Positions 25,932 to 39,495 of a DNA stretch of 64,000 bases are shown piece by piece. A model generated the notes under the pieces. It made no database searches, was not told the origin of the DNA, and saw nothing but the letters and a program-made list of their open reading frames with translations. The DNA is from Trichaptum fuscoviolaceum. Its lineage: Eukaryota > Basidiomycota > Agaricomycetes > Hymenochaetales > Trichaptaceae. Both the position numbers and the translations under genes were made by a program. The stretch spans positions 1,428,707-1,492,706 of the forward strand of contig CAJSYZ010000008.1 of assembly GCA_910574455.1 (NCBI GenBank), read 5' to 3'. How positions within the stretch are numbered: position 1 is the first letter of the stretch; every line of letters starts with the position of its first letter.

Positions 25932-28900
25932 GCTTTTTAAGTCAGAAAGAAAAAAAAATAGTTTCCTGACTATTGATATTTTCGAGTTCGTTCAAGAATA
26001 AAGACAGTAGCTCGAGGCGATCAGCGTGCTTTTGAGACCGTTGGATGCGGTGGCAGATGGTGGATGGATGAGAAGCACAACTGCGAAACCCTCAAGCCCG
26101 GAACTCTCTATGGTAATCTTTCGAACTCCGATGCCAGCCTGAGTGTAAGCAAGCGCTTACTCAGCACCGTGACAGCCAGTGGCATCATTGAACAACTGGA
26201 TTGGGCGCTTAATACACCTTCTGTTTCAATAAACTACTTCCACACTCCTCACCTTTTCTTCTGTTCAATACACATGCCAACGACTGATGAGAGCAGCGGC
26301 AGTGACCTAGGAACCTATGGCTACACCGTATCAGATACAAACACCGCATTTCGCCATGAATATTCCTCTAATTCTCTTTCTTCTCTAGTACGGTCGCGGA
26401 AGCTAAGACGCTTTGGACTCTAGAATTGCAGCCTTGACAAGTTTTTTTCTCGAAAAGTCCTCGATTGACTTGTCGCCGTGCATGTCGGCGTTCCCACATC
26501 GTCGGTGACGCGTCTAAGCTCCAACTGCTCTTACCAACGTAATCGAGATCGAGGATGTTAAGTGTGGTATGTTCTGCGCCAGCCTTTCCTTCCTTACGAA
26601 CGTCAGAAAAAATCCGAGGACTTACTTCAATGTATCTTATCTGAACTCTGGAGACGATCTGATAGGATATATCTCTTTCGTCGAACACACAGCCTTTCCG
26701 CAAGCTTGTACATTGCTCTGTACACGAGTTGTGAACTGAGACGGAGAGGGCCTCGTGCAGTAATCACTACTATTCCTGGACTGGATAATCGGACTATGCG
26801 ATGTGGCGCAGCCTCTTCCGGGCCCTTCAGTTAAAAACTACGAGGGTAGGAATACAACATACGCCGGAATTAGAGTGCACCGACTACATTCTGAGTCACT
26901 GGGTAGTCGCCCAATAGACTTGTGGCCTGTGCAAGCTATGTTGGATCTAAGCAATCGGAACGTGGCCCGTTTCATGCCTCAATAATTCCTCCTTCTGGCT
27001 GATGATTACTATCCAGACAGATGATCGAAGGAAAGCCGAGCGTACTCAATGGCCAGAGACCCCGGCCGGCACCGCGCGATACGTCCGACGTCGGTCTGCC
27101 TCCATCCCGTTCGTCGGTCCTGTGCTTGGCTCTGCAACCTCGCCCCTCGAACTCACGTCCGAGATCGAGCATCGCCCGCCACATCTACGCGCCCCGACGC
27201 GTCGACTGCGATGGGGTACGGGTTTCGCTGCGTTATCTCCTCGCCCTCAGGCCTTCAGATTCAGGACTTTCTTTGTGCAACATCGGCCGGCGTGTCGGCC
27301 CTGACTCGCCCTGATGGTGCTCACGTGTGATAGCACCCCCGACGCCGCAACAGATGTCCAAGGGCCTTATGGAAAGCCCAATATATGCTAAAACACCGAT
27401 TGTGCTTGACATCTCCACACGCCAATCCGAGGGGACGACCTGTTTCAAACACAATCTTACTGCCATCTGAGCTCATCTGGACGATTGGTGCTAATACTCC
27501 CCTGGTTCTTGCGTATAGAGTCTGGAGGAGTAGATGATTCTCAATGGTTCTCCCCTCTAACTGGCCGGTGGATAAGGGGTCGGATAGAGAAGTATCCGAC
27601 TCCGTGATCCGACGTACAGTTACTAGCTCAGACAGTATCTGTCGCATTGGTTTGTGACATGAAGGACACCTGACAACAGGCAATAGACGTAAAGTCTATG
27701 GAGTACGTTCATTAAAGCATCTGCCCTGGGTCGTCGAGGACTATTCCAGGGAAACTTTATCCAGACAGATGAAACTTGTTCTACGGTCGAGTGACCTAGC
27801 TGGTTTACTTGTCAAAGCTGACGAGCTTCGCCACGACTCCTGTTCTTTCAGGGGAGTTTCTCGGGCTACTAGTGATGCGTCAAGCTCGGGATACAAAATA
27901 TATAATTATTGTACAAGAGGATCTGTGCAGGAAGTAAGACTCCTGGTCAGCATCTGTGCGAAAGCATGCGATTTCCTATAAATGAATAGAAGCTAGTCGT
28001 GGGACTCGTCGATCCTTCCTTAGCCGCCGCACCCCTCCACTAGCACAATAGTCCACGAGCGCTGAGAGCCTGAGCCACCATCGATATCTCTCGGCGCCTT
28101 GTGTTTCAGACTCACCAGCCTGACAGGAACATTTTACTTTCTCTTCCCGCACCAGCTTGCACTTTGAGGCAAGTCTCAGATCTTAGTGGTTTCCATACTA
28201 TTGATGGTCGATGTTGATGCAACGCTAAAATATCTGCAGCCGTGTGCCATCACAGTCGAACGCTTCTATCAATAACTCCCGCCTCTCTACGATAGTCTGC
28301 CTGTTACTATGCTTATCCTCCGGATGTTGACTAATCTCAGAAGTTGTTCTCGGCGCTGTCGAGAAGACCTATAGCTAGCTAAGCCATCTTAGACCGGAAT
28401 AATCCTCAACTTCGATGGACTGCTGTTGCGGAGAGCTCTAACTCCGGATCACCTGTGCTAGCCAATGATGTATCATGACGGCTGCAACATAGCTCAACTT
28501 TAGTTTGTGTTCGCGTTAGTCAGAGGTGAAGTACTTCAAGAGTTACTTGCCCCTACTCAGAGACAGTACAGGCGTTCAACATCCCGCGAAGCCGTATGAG
28601 ATACGAACTACCACACCATTGCAGAAGCATCTAAAGAAGGCTATGATTCAGACGCATGTGTGACTGGACGGATTATCGAAGTTGAGAACCGAAATGAGGC
28701 GCGCAATAGCACATTGTTTCCCTATTCTTACCCACACGCACCTTGTGAACAGAATTCCGTTGACCAGAGGTGGCCACAAAAAGTGATGAATGATATGGAG
28801 CATTCTGATCATCATCTGGTGAAAGCTTAATGTATTCGATCTGATCGTGCTGATGACTCTACAAAAGTTCTTCGAGGAATACCTTTTGCTAAGGTATTCT

Positions 28901-30340
28901 TCAGACCACCGCCTCAAGCGGACGCTCTCAAAGCGCGAGGTGTTCATTTCAATGCACCATGGGAGACGTGCCTGTCATTCCTTACGTATCTACCGCTCTC
29001 GTTCTTGAGCACATCATCGATCATCTGCACTTCTCCTCCGCGGGGTAGTAGACTTCTAAAAAGCGAAGCCCGCGCTGTGCATTGTGCTCGGCGGGGACGG
29101 CGGAAGAAAATTTCTCTATCGACCATCCGAAAGAGGGGGCGGGACTAGCTGGTGGTGCGTGGCGATGCGGTTGAGGTGGTGGAGACAAAGAAGATTTCTG
29201 CAGCGTCCTTGGTGTCGCTACCTTGGATAAGCATGTGTTAGGTACGTTTTAGGAATAGTTCCCGAGTTACAGAGGCGAAGCAGTTGGAAGACGTGGGGAA
29301 CAGTTGTGATGTGCTCCGAGAGAGGTTCGCGACAAGTTTGCATGCGTTTCAGTAGACAGAACGTGCATGGAATCAATTCCAAGATTCCGATTCGGGAGTA
29401 CGAGTACTTGATGAACAATTGAATCGCCAGTGATGGAAGTGATGAGAGGACACTCCGCTTCGACAGCGCGACTGAAGCAAACTGTCTCGCCATTGCTTCT
29501 TCGTAGCACCGTAGGTTCGACGCGTACATTTGAAGATCGGCACGCCAGGGAAATCACTGAAATTGAAGTCTGCGAGAAAAAGATTGCAAAATGCAAAACA
29601 AGGCGGGGCCTTTGAATGGACCAGATAGCAGATAAGATCACCCTGTCGACGACGTCAAGAGACGCCCCTCCATCAAGGTGTAACGGAGAGATGGGACAAG
29701 CAGGCAGCAGGTGGCGGTGCAGCTCTTGGGCCTGAGAGAGAGTGACATGTAACGCACAAATATCGTGACCTGGCGTGACAGAGCTGGCGCTTGCCAGTGG
29801 GCTCCGACCGACTTTTTTCTACCATGTGTTGGGACCGCTCAGAACCGCTCGCAGGCCCTGATAACACACAGCCGACACTGTGCATGTTCAGTAAAGCTGC
29901 GTCAATGTGCTGCACACCATATGGAAGGAATGTTGCACCTTGCCTTCAAGTGAGCGAAAAAAGGGCGCTAGAGCAAGTGAGAAGGCGATACGGGCACCGG
30001 TTGCCTGCAGCGCTAGACGCACAGCAGACCCGACAGTGGCATCTGGGATCGAAGATCTCTGACCCGTTTTTTTGCTGAGTATTTTCCGTTTGACCTCGTC
30101 ATCGAGAATATTGCACTTGGAGGTCCCCTGGGTCCTGGCCGAGAAACATGGAAGATCGACGCCAAACTGGGAACCAGTGGCTCGGCTTCTACCACCACTC
30201 TGTATATATGAGATCGAAAAGGCAGATCCCTTCGACAAATCCTTTATAGACCAGAAGATCTTAGGCCCGCTCCTCCTCACCCCAGCCCTCCCCCTCCTCA
30301 TCCTCTCCGTTTCCCGACAGACGCCCATTTACTATCTACA
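25932..30340. other. 4.4 kb gene-poor segment, including a GC-rich patch
   Basis: No complete gene could be built. A minus-strand reading at 26368-26703 and one at 27321-27683 are open for 110-120 codons but unrecognised. 27050-27310 is clearly richer in G+C and CpG than its surroundings and is open in several frames at once. An F-box-like stub lies at 28959-29048. The segment may be a decayed transposon or gene graveyard; I cannot identify a terminal repeat. Confidence 0.4.
28959..29048 (+). pseudogene. F-box-like stub
   Basis: A 29-codon frame reads VIPYVSTALVLEHIIDHLHF, similar to the opening of an F-box (P-x-x-L-x-x-x-I-I-D-H-L), then stops. The sequence downstream shows no continued frame. 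Probably a remnant; weak evidence. Confidence 0.3.
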
Positions 30341-31430
30341 ATGTCTTCAAAACGCGGCCGGAAGCGCAATGACAACCTCCCGCCCAACCGGGCGCGCGAC
30401 GTTCAGCGTGCTTTCCGGGCGCGTCGTGCTGCTCACTTGCAGGTGATTCCCTAGAGCACATTCTTCCTCTGTCTTGCGCTGTACTAACAGCGATATCCCG
30501 TAGGCACTGGAGGAGCGTGTCACAGAGCTTGAGGACGAGAATGACCAGCTACGAGCTGCCCTCAACCTCCCTCCCGCATCTCGACCACTTTTGGGACGTG
30601 GTCCTACGGGAAAGGACAAGCCGAAAATGTACAACGCTCGGTCATCCATGTCCCAGGGCAGCTCAGTGGTCGGCGAAGGCTCTTGTTCTCCTCGAACCAG
30701 CTCCTCGTCACCACATTCCGCTACATTGACCATGAACTCCGTTGCACACTCAACTGATTCCGACCTCGCTGGCGGCTCCTGGGATCATGCATTGACCATG
30801 CCGGGGCACGACGATTACTCCGACCGGGAGAGCATGCAGGCCTCAGCCATGTCATCTGCTGCATCCTACTCATCTGAGCCTCATTTCCGATTCGACGTCG
30901 CCCCGCAGTCCAGCAGCCGTTCCTCAAGCGCGATGTACATGGCGCAGGGGGGTTCGGGAGCATATCCACACTCCTCCGACAGACCGGCAACCTCGTCCTC
31001 CTCATTCTCAGCCAGGGATGACACCTACAACTTCCCGTCCTCCTCCATGTCCCCGAGCCACACCTCCTCAGGCTCCATGGGTAACTTCGCTTCCAACTCC
31101 ATGGCACAACAGCCCCACCACCACCTAGATGGTTCCATGAACGGCGCAGATGCGCACAGCCCGTCGGCGCCGATGCTGTCCCACAGCTCTGCGCCCCCAA
31201 ATGTGGCTTATAGCCTAAGAAGGTCGATCACTGAACCTCAGCATTTTCCTTCATATGTTGACTCGTTTCCTCCCGTTCCCTATGCTCAACAGGCCCATGT
31301 CCTTGCTCGCCAACCGCAACGACTTTCCTCGCCTTCCAATAGATTGCCGCCCGCTCGGTCACTCGCTCCCCAGGATGGATATGGTGGACATGAAGCCTCG
31401 GTTGTCTCATCACCTCATCGCCCGTCCTGA
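30341..31430 (+). CDS. bZIP transcription factor, Yap/Pap1 type
   Basis: Exons 30341-30442 and 30504-31430 give 342 residues. The bZIP lies at the N-terminus: basic region NRARDVQRAFRARRAAHLQ, then a short leucine zipper ALEERVTELEDENDQLRAAL. The intron falls exactly between the basic region and the zipper. QRAFR is the Yap-type signature. The remaining 270 residues are Ser/Pro/His-rich and disordered. The cysteine-rich redox domains of Yap1/Pap1 are absent, so oxidative control through disulphides is unlikely. Yap-like factors in Agaricomycetes regulate stress or metal responses; the target here is unknown. Confidence 0.88.
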
Positions 31431-32576
31431 GCCGCTCTATCCCTGACGTGGGATCGATTTACTTCCAACAAGGCCCGCGCTAGGTCCGGGATCCTTCTTC
31501 GCACCCGCGCATACTGCCATGCGAGCGATGGTGTACAGCACCGCCCAGCATCCCGCTTGGTGCGCCATACGGACGGATTTTTTACTGATTCTCGAAAAGA
31601 GACGCGTATGTTGTATTCTGACAAGTATAATTATAACTTATTACTTTAGTCCAATATATCTCCTTCCACATCTGAGTGGCTACCTCAATATCAGGATGCT
31701 CTTCGCCTATCATCGGGCTAGTGGCCGAAAGCATATCTTCATCGACAAAGAAACGCTCATACGGGTGAGTCTGTGATCCGAGGCAGCTTTCACGAGATAT
31801 TCTTCCGCAGGTAATGATGAGGAACAAAGAAAGTGCCCTTGCAGATGTATGCATTAACAAGGCGTGACTCTTGTACCTTTCTTTTCTTGAGTTTCCGTTT
31901 ACCTCAAGTTCCGCAAGCGATGCAAGGCACACACCGCCTTCCATTTCTGGCAAGCTACCAGTTTAACATGTCCAAATCGGGATAATCTTCTCGGGCTCCC
32001 GCCGGTAAGCGCTGCCTCGAGGGCTCATAACTTATAATGCTATGTACTTCATTAACCCTGACGCATAGGAGTTTGCTTATCTCTTATTTCTGATGAACAA
32101 GAACAACAATAATGCATCGCTTCTCAAACAGCCTCCGCACAGCGAGTTGAGTGTCCTAGCGTTGTGAGTTTGATGAAAGTTGTGTTTGTGAACCTGCGTG
32201 ATGGCCAAAGCTCTGAGCTGAACCATCTGAGCATTATCCCCGCTTAGACTCGACGCCCTCAGACTCTGACGTCTTTATCGAGGACACTATCGTCTAGAAA
32301 AGGGATTCGGTTATCTCCGTCTCGAGAACAGCCGAACAGAAATTCCCCGGCTGCGAAGTATAGGGATTCATTCGCCAATTCGGAGGAAACGTTCCACTGG
32401 CATCCGTTGCTTTCTCGCTACTATAAGACGTAAACATACAGCCGTTTTCGCGAAGCGGCACCGAAGTATCGCAGGAATCCACGTTTATTCAGTAACTGAA
32501 GGGTATAAAATACAATCGGGGGAATATACAAGCAAATGCCGGTGAGGTCGAATAGCGCACATAAATCATGTCGTGA
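31431..32576. other. Intergenic, convergent 3' flanks
   Basis: A minus-strand ORF (31582-31953, 123 codons) has no recognisable motif. No gene called. Confidence 0.35.
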
Positions 32577-34395
32577 TTACTGGGAGGATGCTGGCCCCTG
32601 CACGTCTTCCTCCGCATCGAGTTTGCACCAGTCGATGAGGCCGTCTTTGCCATAGCGATCCTCAAGCCAGTCGTTGGCTTTTTTGAAGTGGCCATTTCCC
32701 CTGAAACCGCGGTGAACACTGAGAGGAGATGGATGCTGATGCAGCCACAAACAAAGTGAAGGTGAGATGATACGTCAGCGATTCATATCTCTACTAGACG
32801 CTAGGAACACGCTTACTGCACTTTGCAGGATCAGGTGCTTTTTCTGACGGGAGTCGAGTGTCCGATTAGTATCGGGTGGCAGGAAGAGAAGAATAGAATA
32901 GGAATTACCTTGTCAAGCTTAGCCACCCTTTTCGCAGCCGGAGCCCCCCAGGCCATGAAGACAATTCCACGACTTACACCATTGGTATCACCTAAGTTCG
33001 AGCCGCCATACTTGTCCACAACTTCAATGACTTTGTCTGTGAATGTTTCCCAACCCTTATTGGAGTGTGATGCGGCTTTACCGCAACGCACCGTCAGTGC
33101 GGTATTCAAGAGTAAGACGCCGAATTTTGCCCAGGCACTGAGGTTCCTGATGATATGGGTTGTCAGTCAGTATCGAACACAGATGCAAGATTGGCGCATG
33201 TATAATAATCAAGGCGAAAAGAGCGGTTGTTCGGTAATGACCATAAGGATAGGTGGGTGAAGAATCTTAAATAAATAATGACCAGGGAAGCAAGCATTGA
33301 GAGTAATAGAACTTTGAGGATGCATCGCTGATGTATGATGGCTGCTTACCCGTGTTTTGGCGGAATGAAGTCTGGATACTCCGCTTTGATCTCAGCATAA
33401 ATCTGATTCACGTCACAAATTTGATCAAATTCTGATCTCCATTGTGGTACATGACGCCATGAATAGAACTCACATTTCTCAAGGATGGTGGCACGGGCTC
33501 GCCGCGGGGAACGGAGAAACAAAGACCTGTAAAGCAGACGCCGCCGGTTCATTAGCGGCAAGCGTAGAGGTTCAGTAGATGAAAACTAAGCAGCCGGCGG
33601 CGGGCATACCGTGCGCTTGCCCTGGACCGTGGTAGGGATCTTGTCCGATAATAACAACCCTTACACGCCCCAGAGGTGTGTGGGACCAGGCGTATATGTT
33701 TCGTGCTGTACGAGGTAGAATTGGTACCATCAGAGACGAGGAATGACGAGGGAAGACGGCATGAAGCTGAATGTTGGGCGCGCGCAGAGATCGATAAAGC
33801 CCGTGGACTCAGAGAAAATGACCTACGAGCTGGAAAGATTTCTGCTGTTTTGTCGTCTGGGCCCTTCACGCCCTCTGACCAGAGAAACTTCTTGAGTTGG
33901 ATGAAGTAAGATTTCTTAATCTCGTCTTTAAGGACTTTGAGCCTTTGTGCGTCATGTAAGTTAACATTTGTGCATGAGAGAATGGCAATAAGCTTACCAG
34001 CTCTTTCCCATTGTTTCGCATTCCAGAAGCAAAAGGTTACGCTGTTCCTCCGTCAGGGAATCTTTGAATTCTTTCATGGAAAAAGGAATAAAGTTGAGGG
34101 GCTGAAGGCCGAAGGTCACGGCCTTAGCAGGGGAAGAGCTAGGACCATCTGAAGAAGCAGACGTGGATAGCTTTGCTTTTTTCGCTGGTTGCCCCGTGGT
34201 CGTTGGTTCTTTCGACGCCCCGGGTATCATCTCCATCAATGTCCGCTGTCTTTTCAAGGGAGCAGAGGTTGATGAAGAGTTCGACTTAGAAACAGACTTA
34301 GAAGTGACTGAGGTCTCCTTGGTGCCATCACTTTTGACTCTAATTGCGCTGACCTCCACATCTTCGTAGTACACAATTTTCTGTTCCGTAGACAT
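32577..34395 (-). CDS. ung1: Uracil-DNA glycosylase (UNG family 1)
   Basis: Exons 32577-32735, 32817-32843, 32909-33146, 33350-33402, 33474-33526, 33610-33705, 33827-33942 and 33998-34395 give 379 residues. A disordered N-terminus with [13 protein letters not shown] resembles a PCNA-interacting PIP-like/nuclear region. Catalytic motifs are complete: [18 protein letters not shown] (Asp water-activating loop), [12 protein letters not shown], and [11 protein letters not shown] (His plus minor-groove loop). The enzyme excises uracil from DNA in base-excision repair. Start chosen at [12 protein letters not shown]; the upstream in-frame extension looks like UTR. Confidence 0.96.
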
Positions 34396-34682
34396 TCGTG
34401 AGACGTGACTCAGAAGTACCGAACTTGAAGGAGAATGTGAGGTTGGTAGAAAAGGAAAGACACGTCCTAGAGAGTCGAGAATGCGAAATCTGTTCAAAAA
34501 AGACGTGACGAGCGTGCCTAGTAGCAAGAAGTGAGTGAGTGAAGAAAGAGTGAAAGCAAACCGTGACGCGACGCGCTCGCGTTGGCCCGGGAGAGTCGCG
34601 TACGCGCAAGTACACATGGGCGCAAATAGGCGCCCATATTTCAAATGGGGGCAGTAGTAGACGCCGGTGTTGCCGCTGACGA
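34396..34682. promoter_or_regulatory. Divergent promoter, UNG1 / dolichol kinase
   Basis: 287 bp between the UNG1 ATG and the first coding base of the dolichol kinase gene. No TATA box seen. Confidence 0.45.
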
Positions 34683-37600
34683 AGTAACTTTTTGTATCAT
34701 GTGCAATTGACACCTCACCCTCACTTCTTCAGTGAACACGCATCCTCCCTCGCCGTCGCCGACGTTGACCGAGGGCTCTGCACTTCTTCAATCTGCCGCG
34801 CTCAAGGTCGTCCCCATCTCCCCCGGCTAGCGGGGGGCCAAATGGCAACAAACGAAGCAGTCGATTGACGCGGCGGCGCCCCGTGCCACTGTCTGGGATC
34901 AAGAATCTTTCTACGCAGAACTTAGATTGGAGTACGAGCTATCAAGCAGGTTCATCAAGGTATGTGGGCTTGCTACTTGATGTGAAACATGGAAAAATCT
35001 GATATGTTACTAAAAGTTCACAGTCTGGGGAAAGCTCCAGTTCGGATGATGAACGTCCGACTCAGCTGTACCCTCGTAATGGTGGCGAGGTTGCTCACAC
35101 CTCTATCGAAAAACCTTCGCCGGCCCCTCCAGCCGACAATGATGCGGATCTATCAAGTCAAAGTAGTTCGCAAAGTCTCGCTCAGCCAGGTTCACCTGCT
35201 TTTCGCCGATCGCGCTCACCGGACGTGAAAGCGCTGTCTAATCATCAAAATGGTGTCGTCCCACCTCATGTTAATTCTCAAATCACCACAAGTCGACAAA
35301 AGCTTCATCCTGTTACTCTGCCACAACGCTGTATACTTCCCACTACATTTTGTATCTCCTTGCCGTTTCCTTGGGGCAGACATGTGAGGAAGGTTACCGG
35401 AGACTTTCGGAAAGCGGGGGAGAATATCATTCTCCTGGTATCTCTTATTTACGGCATCTTCAGTACATGGGACTTCTCGGACAATAATAACAACTGGATT
35501 GCATTAGGTGGGTGGCTTGTAACTGTCTGGAACTATGACTTATGGGATGGTCTTCAGAGTTGGGCGGCGTCATTCTTCTTTCCATAATTTATCTCACTTG
35601 GACGCATCTTTCATATTTCTCTCTTCCTAAACCAATGGCAGCTTCCCTTCCTTCCCGCCTGCAATCACGATCTCGCAATCGATATCGCTCTTCATCCCCT
35701 CACGTTAGTAAAACACGAGAGGGTCGACGACCGACAGTGACCTTCAATACCTTCCCTATTCGAAAAGATGACTTCGGGTACGTCTGGATGACAGTACCGA
35801 AAAATTACAGGTGAGATAACACCTCAATTTACTATAGTAATCGGTTCTGGACTCAATGGCTATGCTCAGGAATTGCACGGATGATGGTGTTCTCACCGCT
35901 CTACTGCTAGCACCTCTGGTCTCGTGCGCATGTTATCAGGCCACCAAGCGGTTGGCGACCTCTCTTTCTCCGTCTGCTAATCCCCTTCCATCGCATTGGA
36001 TTGTCGAACCTCCCGCAATCCAGCCAAAGCCCGACGCCTTGACACCTATCGAATCGCTGTTACTGTCCCGAAGGGCCCTCGTGCAGTTGTCAAGCCTTAC
36101 CTCCTCCCTTCTTCTAGTCCATCTCTTCTCTTCCCGGCTGTATGAAGCCCGACATCGGGCATGGAAAAATGTACCAGAGGGAGAACGTGCGAGCGTACCC
36201 CGTAGTGAATGGCAGAGATCAAGGCTATACATTATCTTCGGGTTTGCTACGGCCATCGCGACCGTCGGTTTCAAATACCTATTTGTCCGTCAAAACATGG
36301 GCATTTGGAAAGGTAAACTGCAACGCGAGACTAGTTCATCCAAGGACTGACATTCAGGTATTAATTTCCTTAACGCTAGATCTCACGTTTTTAGACGTTG
36401 CCTCTGTAGCTGTATTCTATCAGTTCACTTTGTACATGGCGATCCGCCTTGCGCACCATAGCTTTACCCTAGGTGAATTGAGCTTCACAGCATTCGGTGC
36501 AACTATTCTTTTTACAGAAGCCTTGCACGTTACAATTACAAGGGTCAGTGGTCAAATGACTTCAGTCTAACTGTCTAAAACATTACTGATCGAGAACCAT
36601 TTGTTAGATCTGGCCTATCACGACTCCATTCATCAAAACGTTTAGGTTTCCGACGCCATTGCTTATTTTCCAATTGGCATTAATTCCAGGCAGTATACTT
36701 GTCGGATTTTTATTATCGCCCTTGCTCTACCTATCCCGTCATATCGCCCGACGTCCGCTACGTAAGCTCCGCTTCCCGGAAGAAAAGCAAACCCACAAGA
36801 GGCTTCTAGCTCTAGGGTTCTACCTCTTTGCAGCGTTGATTGTCGGTGGTCCACTCGGACTTTGGACTCGTTGGTGTTTGGGTGGCCGTGACCCATGGAT
36901 GTGGACAATATTCTGGATTCTTGAGGGACAGAAGAAATGGAGCAGGCCTCTTTTACTTGCATACTGGGCTCTCCTGGTTTGCATAAGTGTCGCTGGTTGG
37001 GGCAGACAACTGTATCGATCCAGAAGATTCCGGCAAAAGACCGCCCTTCAGATGGTCGCGAGTGTCACTCCGGAGACTATGGCGCAATCTTACCCGACCT
37101 CGAACGTTTCCAATACGAATGGCAATAGCACACCCCCCGTTCAGCCAGAGAACAGTCCGTCGTCCGCTATTTCAAACGCGATGACAAACGCGCAGACTGC
37201 ACTGGGTCTACAACTATCCTTACCGACCTTACCGAACTTCCCACATAGTCCGAATGTGTCTGTTCAGACAGTGGCATCTGATTGGCTGGATGCAGCCGAT
37301 AAAAGAATTCCGACTCTTAGCTTGAATGCAAGAAGAAAGTTCTTCCATGCACTTGCGGTGGCCATGTTCGTGCCTGGCATTGCTTTAGACGTGCGTCCGC
37401 TCATCAACCCTACTATATGACATGTCTTCTCACTCTTCGATCGTATTCATTCCCGCTACTAGCCCGCTTTCATGCACCTTGCATTTAGTGTCGCTTTTGC
37501 ATCCTTTATCTTTGCGGAATATCTGCGATACTTTGCGCTTTATCCGATAGGTGCAGCAGTCCACGTGTTCTTAACGGAGTTCATCGATGATAAGGATAGC

Positions 37601-38090
37601 GGAACGGCTATACTTAGTCACTTTTATCTTCTGACGGGGTGTGCAGGTTCCATCTGGCTCGAGGGGTAAGCAAAGCACCCAATTGCGGAAGCAAATTTGG
37701 TACTAATGCATAATAAAGACCCCTAAGATTACATGGCTATACGGGAGTATTGATCTTAGGCGTCGGTGATGCACTGGTAGGCTCTGCTTCTCAACGTGAT
37801 TGACTCATCTTACCTATGTCATGAAGGCCTCGATTGTAGGTCGTCGGTTAGGTCGAACACGATGGGCAGCAACTTCGGCAAAAACCGTCGAAGGGAGCAT
37901 CGCTTTTACGGTGTCAGTCGTGGCCTGCGCCTGGGTGCTTCGCTTATGCAATCTAGTCGACCCATTCTCCACCGCAAAGTATACCATGGCCATCGCAATT
38001 TCAGCCACACTAGAGGCATTATCCGTGCAAAACGACAATCTAACGCTACCGTGGTATGCATGGTCCCTGATAGTGTTGATGGACGTATAG
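34683..38090 (+). CDS. sec59: Dolichol kinase (Sec59), multi-pass ER membrane enzyme
   Basis: Exons: 34683, 34733-34806, 34858-34959, 35024-35507, 35558-35810, 35870-36312, 36395-36543, 36608-37390, 37463-37665, 37719-37776 and 37827-38090; 937 residues. About 14 hydrophobic helices are present. The catalytic C-terminal part has RRKFFHALAVAMFVPG, LTEFIDDKDSG, HFYLLTGC, GVGDALASIVGRRLGRTRW and KTVEGSIA, the CTP-binding motifs of dolichol kinases. It phosphorylates dolichol for N-glycosylation and GPI anchors. No in-frame ATG precedes the coding-like N-terminus; splicing A (34683) to TG (34733) creates one. The first intron and the 34807-34857 intron are the least certain. Confidence 0.9.
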
Positions 38091-39495
38091 AAGCACCTCT
38101 TGGATACAGTTGACTTTTGTACTTCTATATGTAGCGTAAAACTTTCGCTTGCACGTGCAACAAATACTCGAATAAAAAAGGAGACAACGCTTCTGGAGAG
38201 GGCGTCAATGCTGGATTCCAAGCTTCATGATATTATGATGTGCTTGTTAATGATGATACGGATGGTATGCGTTTATGGCGAGTCTCTTGCCATTTGCATG
38301 GGTGTAATCAACGTTAGCAGACAACGGCGCTTGCGGTCATCTATATGCCGATCCTCTTCTTTGATCGATCGCTGATGGATGAGGTAAATGGAAGCTGCTG
38401 GTGTGCTAAGTGTAGACGCTTTTCAGAAGTGTTCTTCTCGAGCTGAAGCCAAGCATGGAAGCTTTGTATCCCACCCCGGGAGCTTGCAACCCTCGAGTTA
38501 CTACCCTTCCTTCCGCATGCAATGGCGGCCGGAAAGTTGGCGAGCTCTGGACCCCTGCCACTCTGCTCGCACTCGAACTCTATACCAACATCGTGCAATA
38601 GTGTGTATTGATGTCGAGCTTGATTCTTGTAGTAGCACAAACACTGTTGTCAATAACTAGGAATCAGCATCACCCCCGACGAAAGCTCGGTTCGTCGGAG
38701 GCTCTTATGTGCCTATCTATTGCAGGTACCATTTTACGTCCCAGCAGCCAATTTATAAACCCTTACGCAGCACAAGCACATTTTAGTGGCTTTATGGACG
38801 AAATGCATCATGCAGGGGAGGGGCAAATGGTGCCGATATCGATCAATAAGTAATCGCCTTTGTTCGGTTCCCAGACTACAGATATTTTTGGCTTGATTAA
38901 GCCGTGAAGCTTTTAGACGTCGCATCCCGGTAGTCGGGAACGCGGCGGTGTTAGCGGAAGTATTCAATATGTGCGACCAGTCCCGACCGACCCTAGGAGT
39001 CGTCGCCAGCGGAGCAGCGAGGTCAGGTGCACGTCGGAGAGCCATGCGTCCCAAGTGAGCCGAGCACTCTGCCATCAGCGAGCTAATCCAGTTTTGAAGA
39101 TAATGACCTCGGATGACAGGCCTGTAGATCATGCTGTGTGAAACGTGCGCAACGGGAGCGATGGCGGGACGGCTGTTGCGATGTTTCGAATCCCTCAAGG
39201 TGCGCATGCTGTAGAGCAGATAACACCCATGTGCGTAGATGGGTGCAAGTTAGACTTCGCCCAACGAGGCCGCAATTACAAAACTTCACCACATTCACGA
39301 AGATGCAGGCTCCCACAGTTCTGATGTACATCGAGATCTCATTTTGGCCCCGAAAGTGATAGTGCTTTGAAAGACTTGAACTTTGAATCGCACACAGGCA
39401 ATACTCAATGAAACAGCCATGGTAGAAAATTTCTTCCCTATTGTACAATCAAAACATATCAAGCATGGACGCTGGTGCCTGCAAGCCGTATATGA
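38091..39495. other. Intergenic, convergent 3' flanks
   Basis: 1.4 kb with only short unrecognised ORFs (for example 38734-39207 minus). No gene called. Confidence 0.35.

Noticed and set aside
39180..39250. Possible tRNA because of a GTTTCGAATCCC B-box-like word
   Set aside because: No A box, acceptor stem or cloverleaf could be drawn around it. Similar words at 53335 and 39743 lie in exons. I found no tRNA or rRNA gene.
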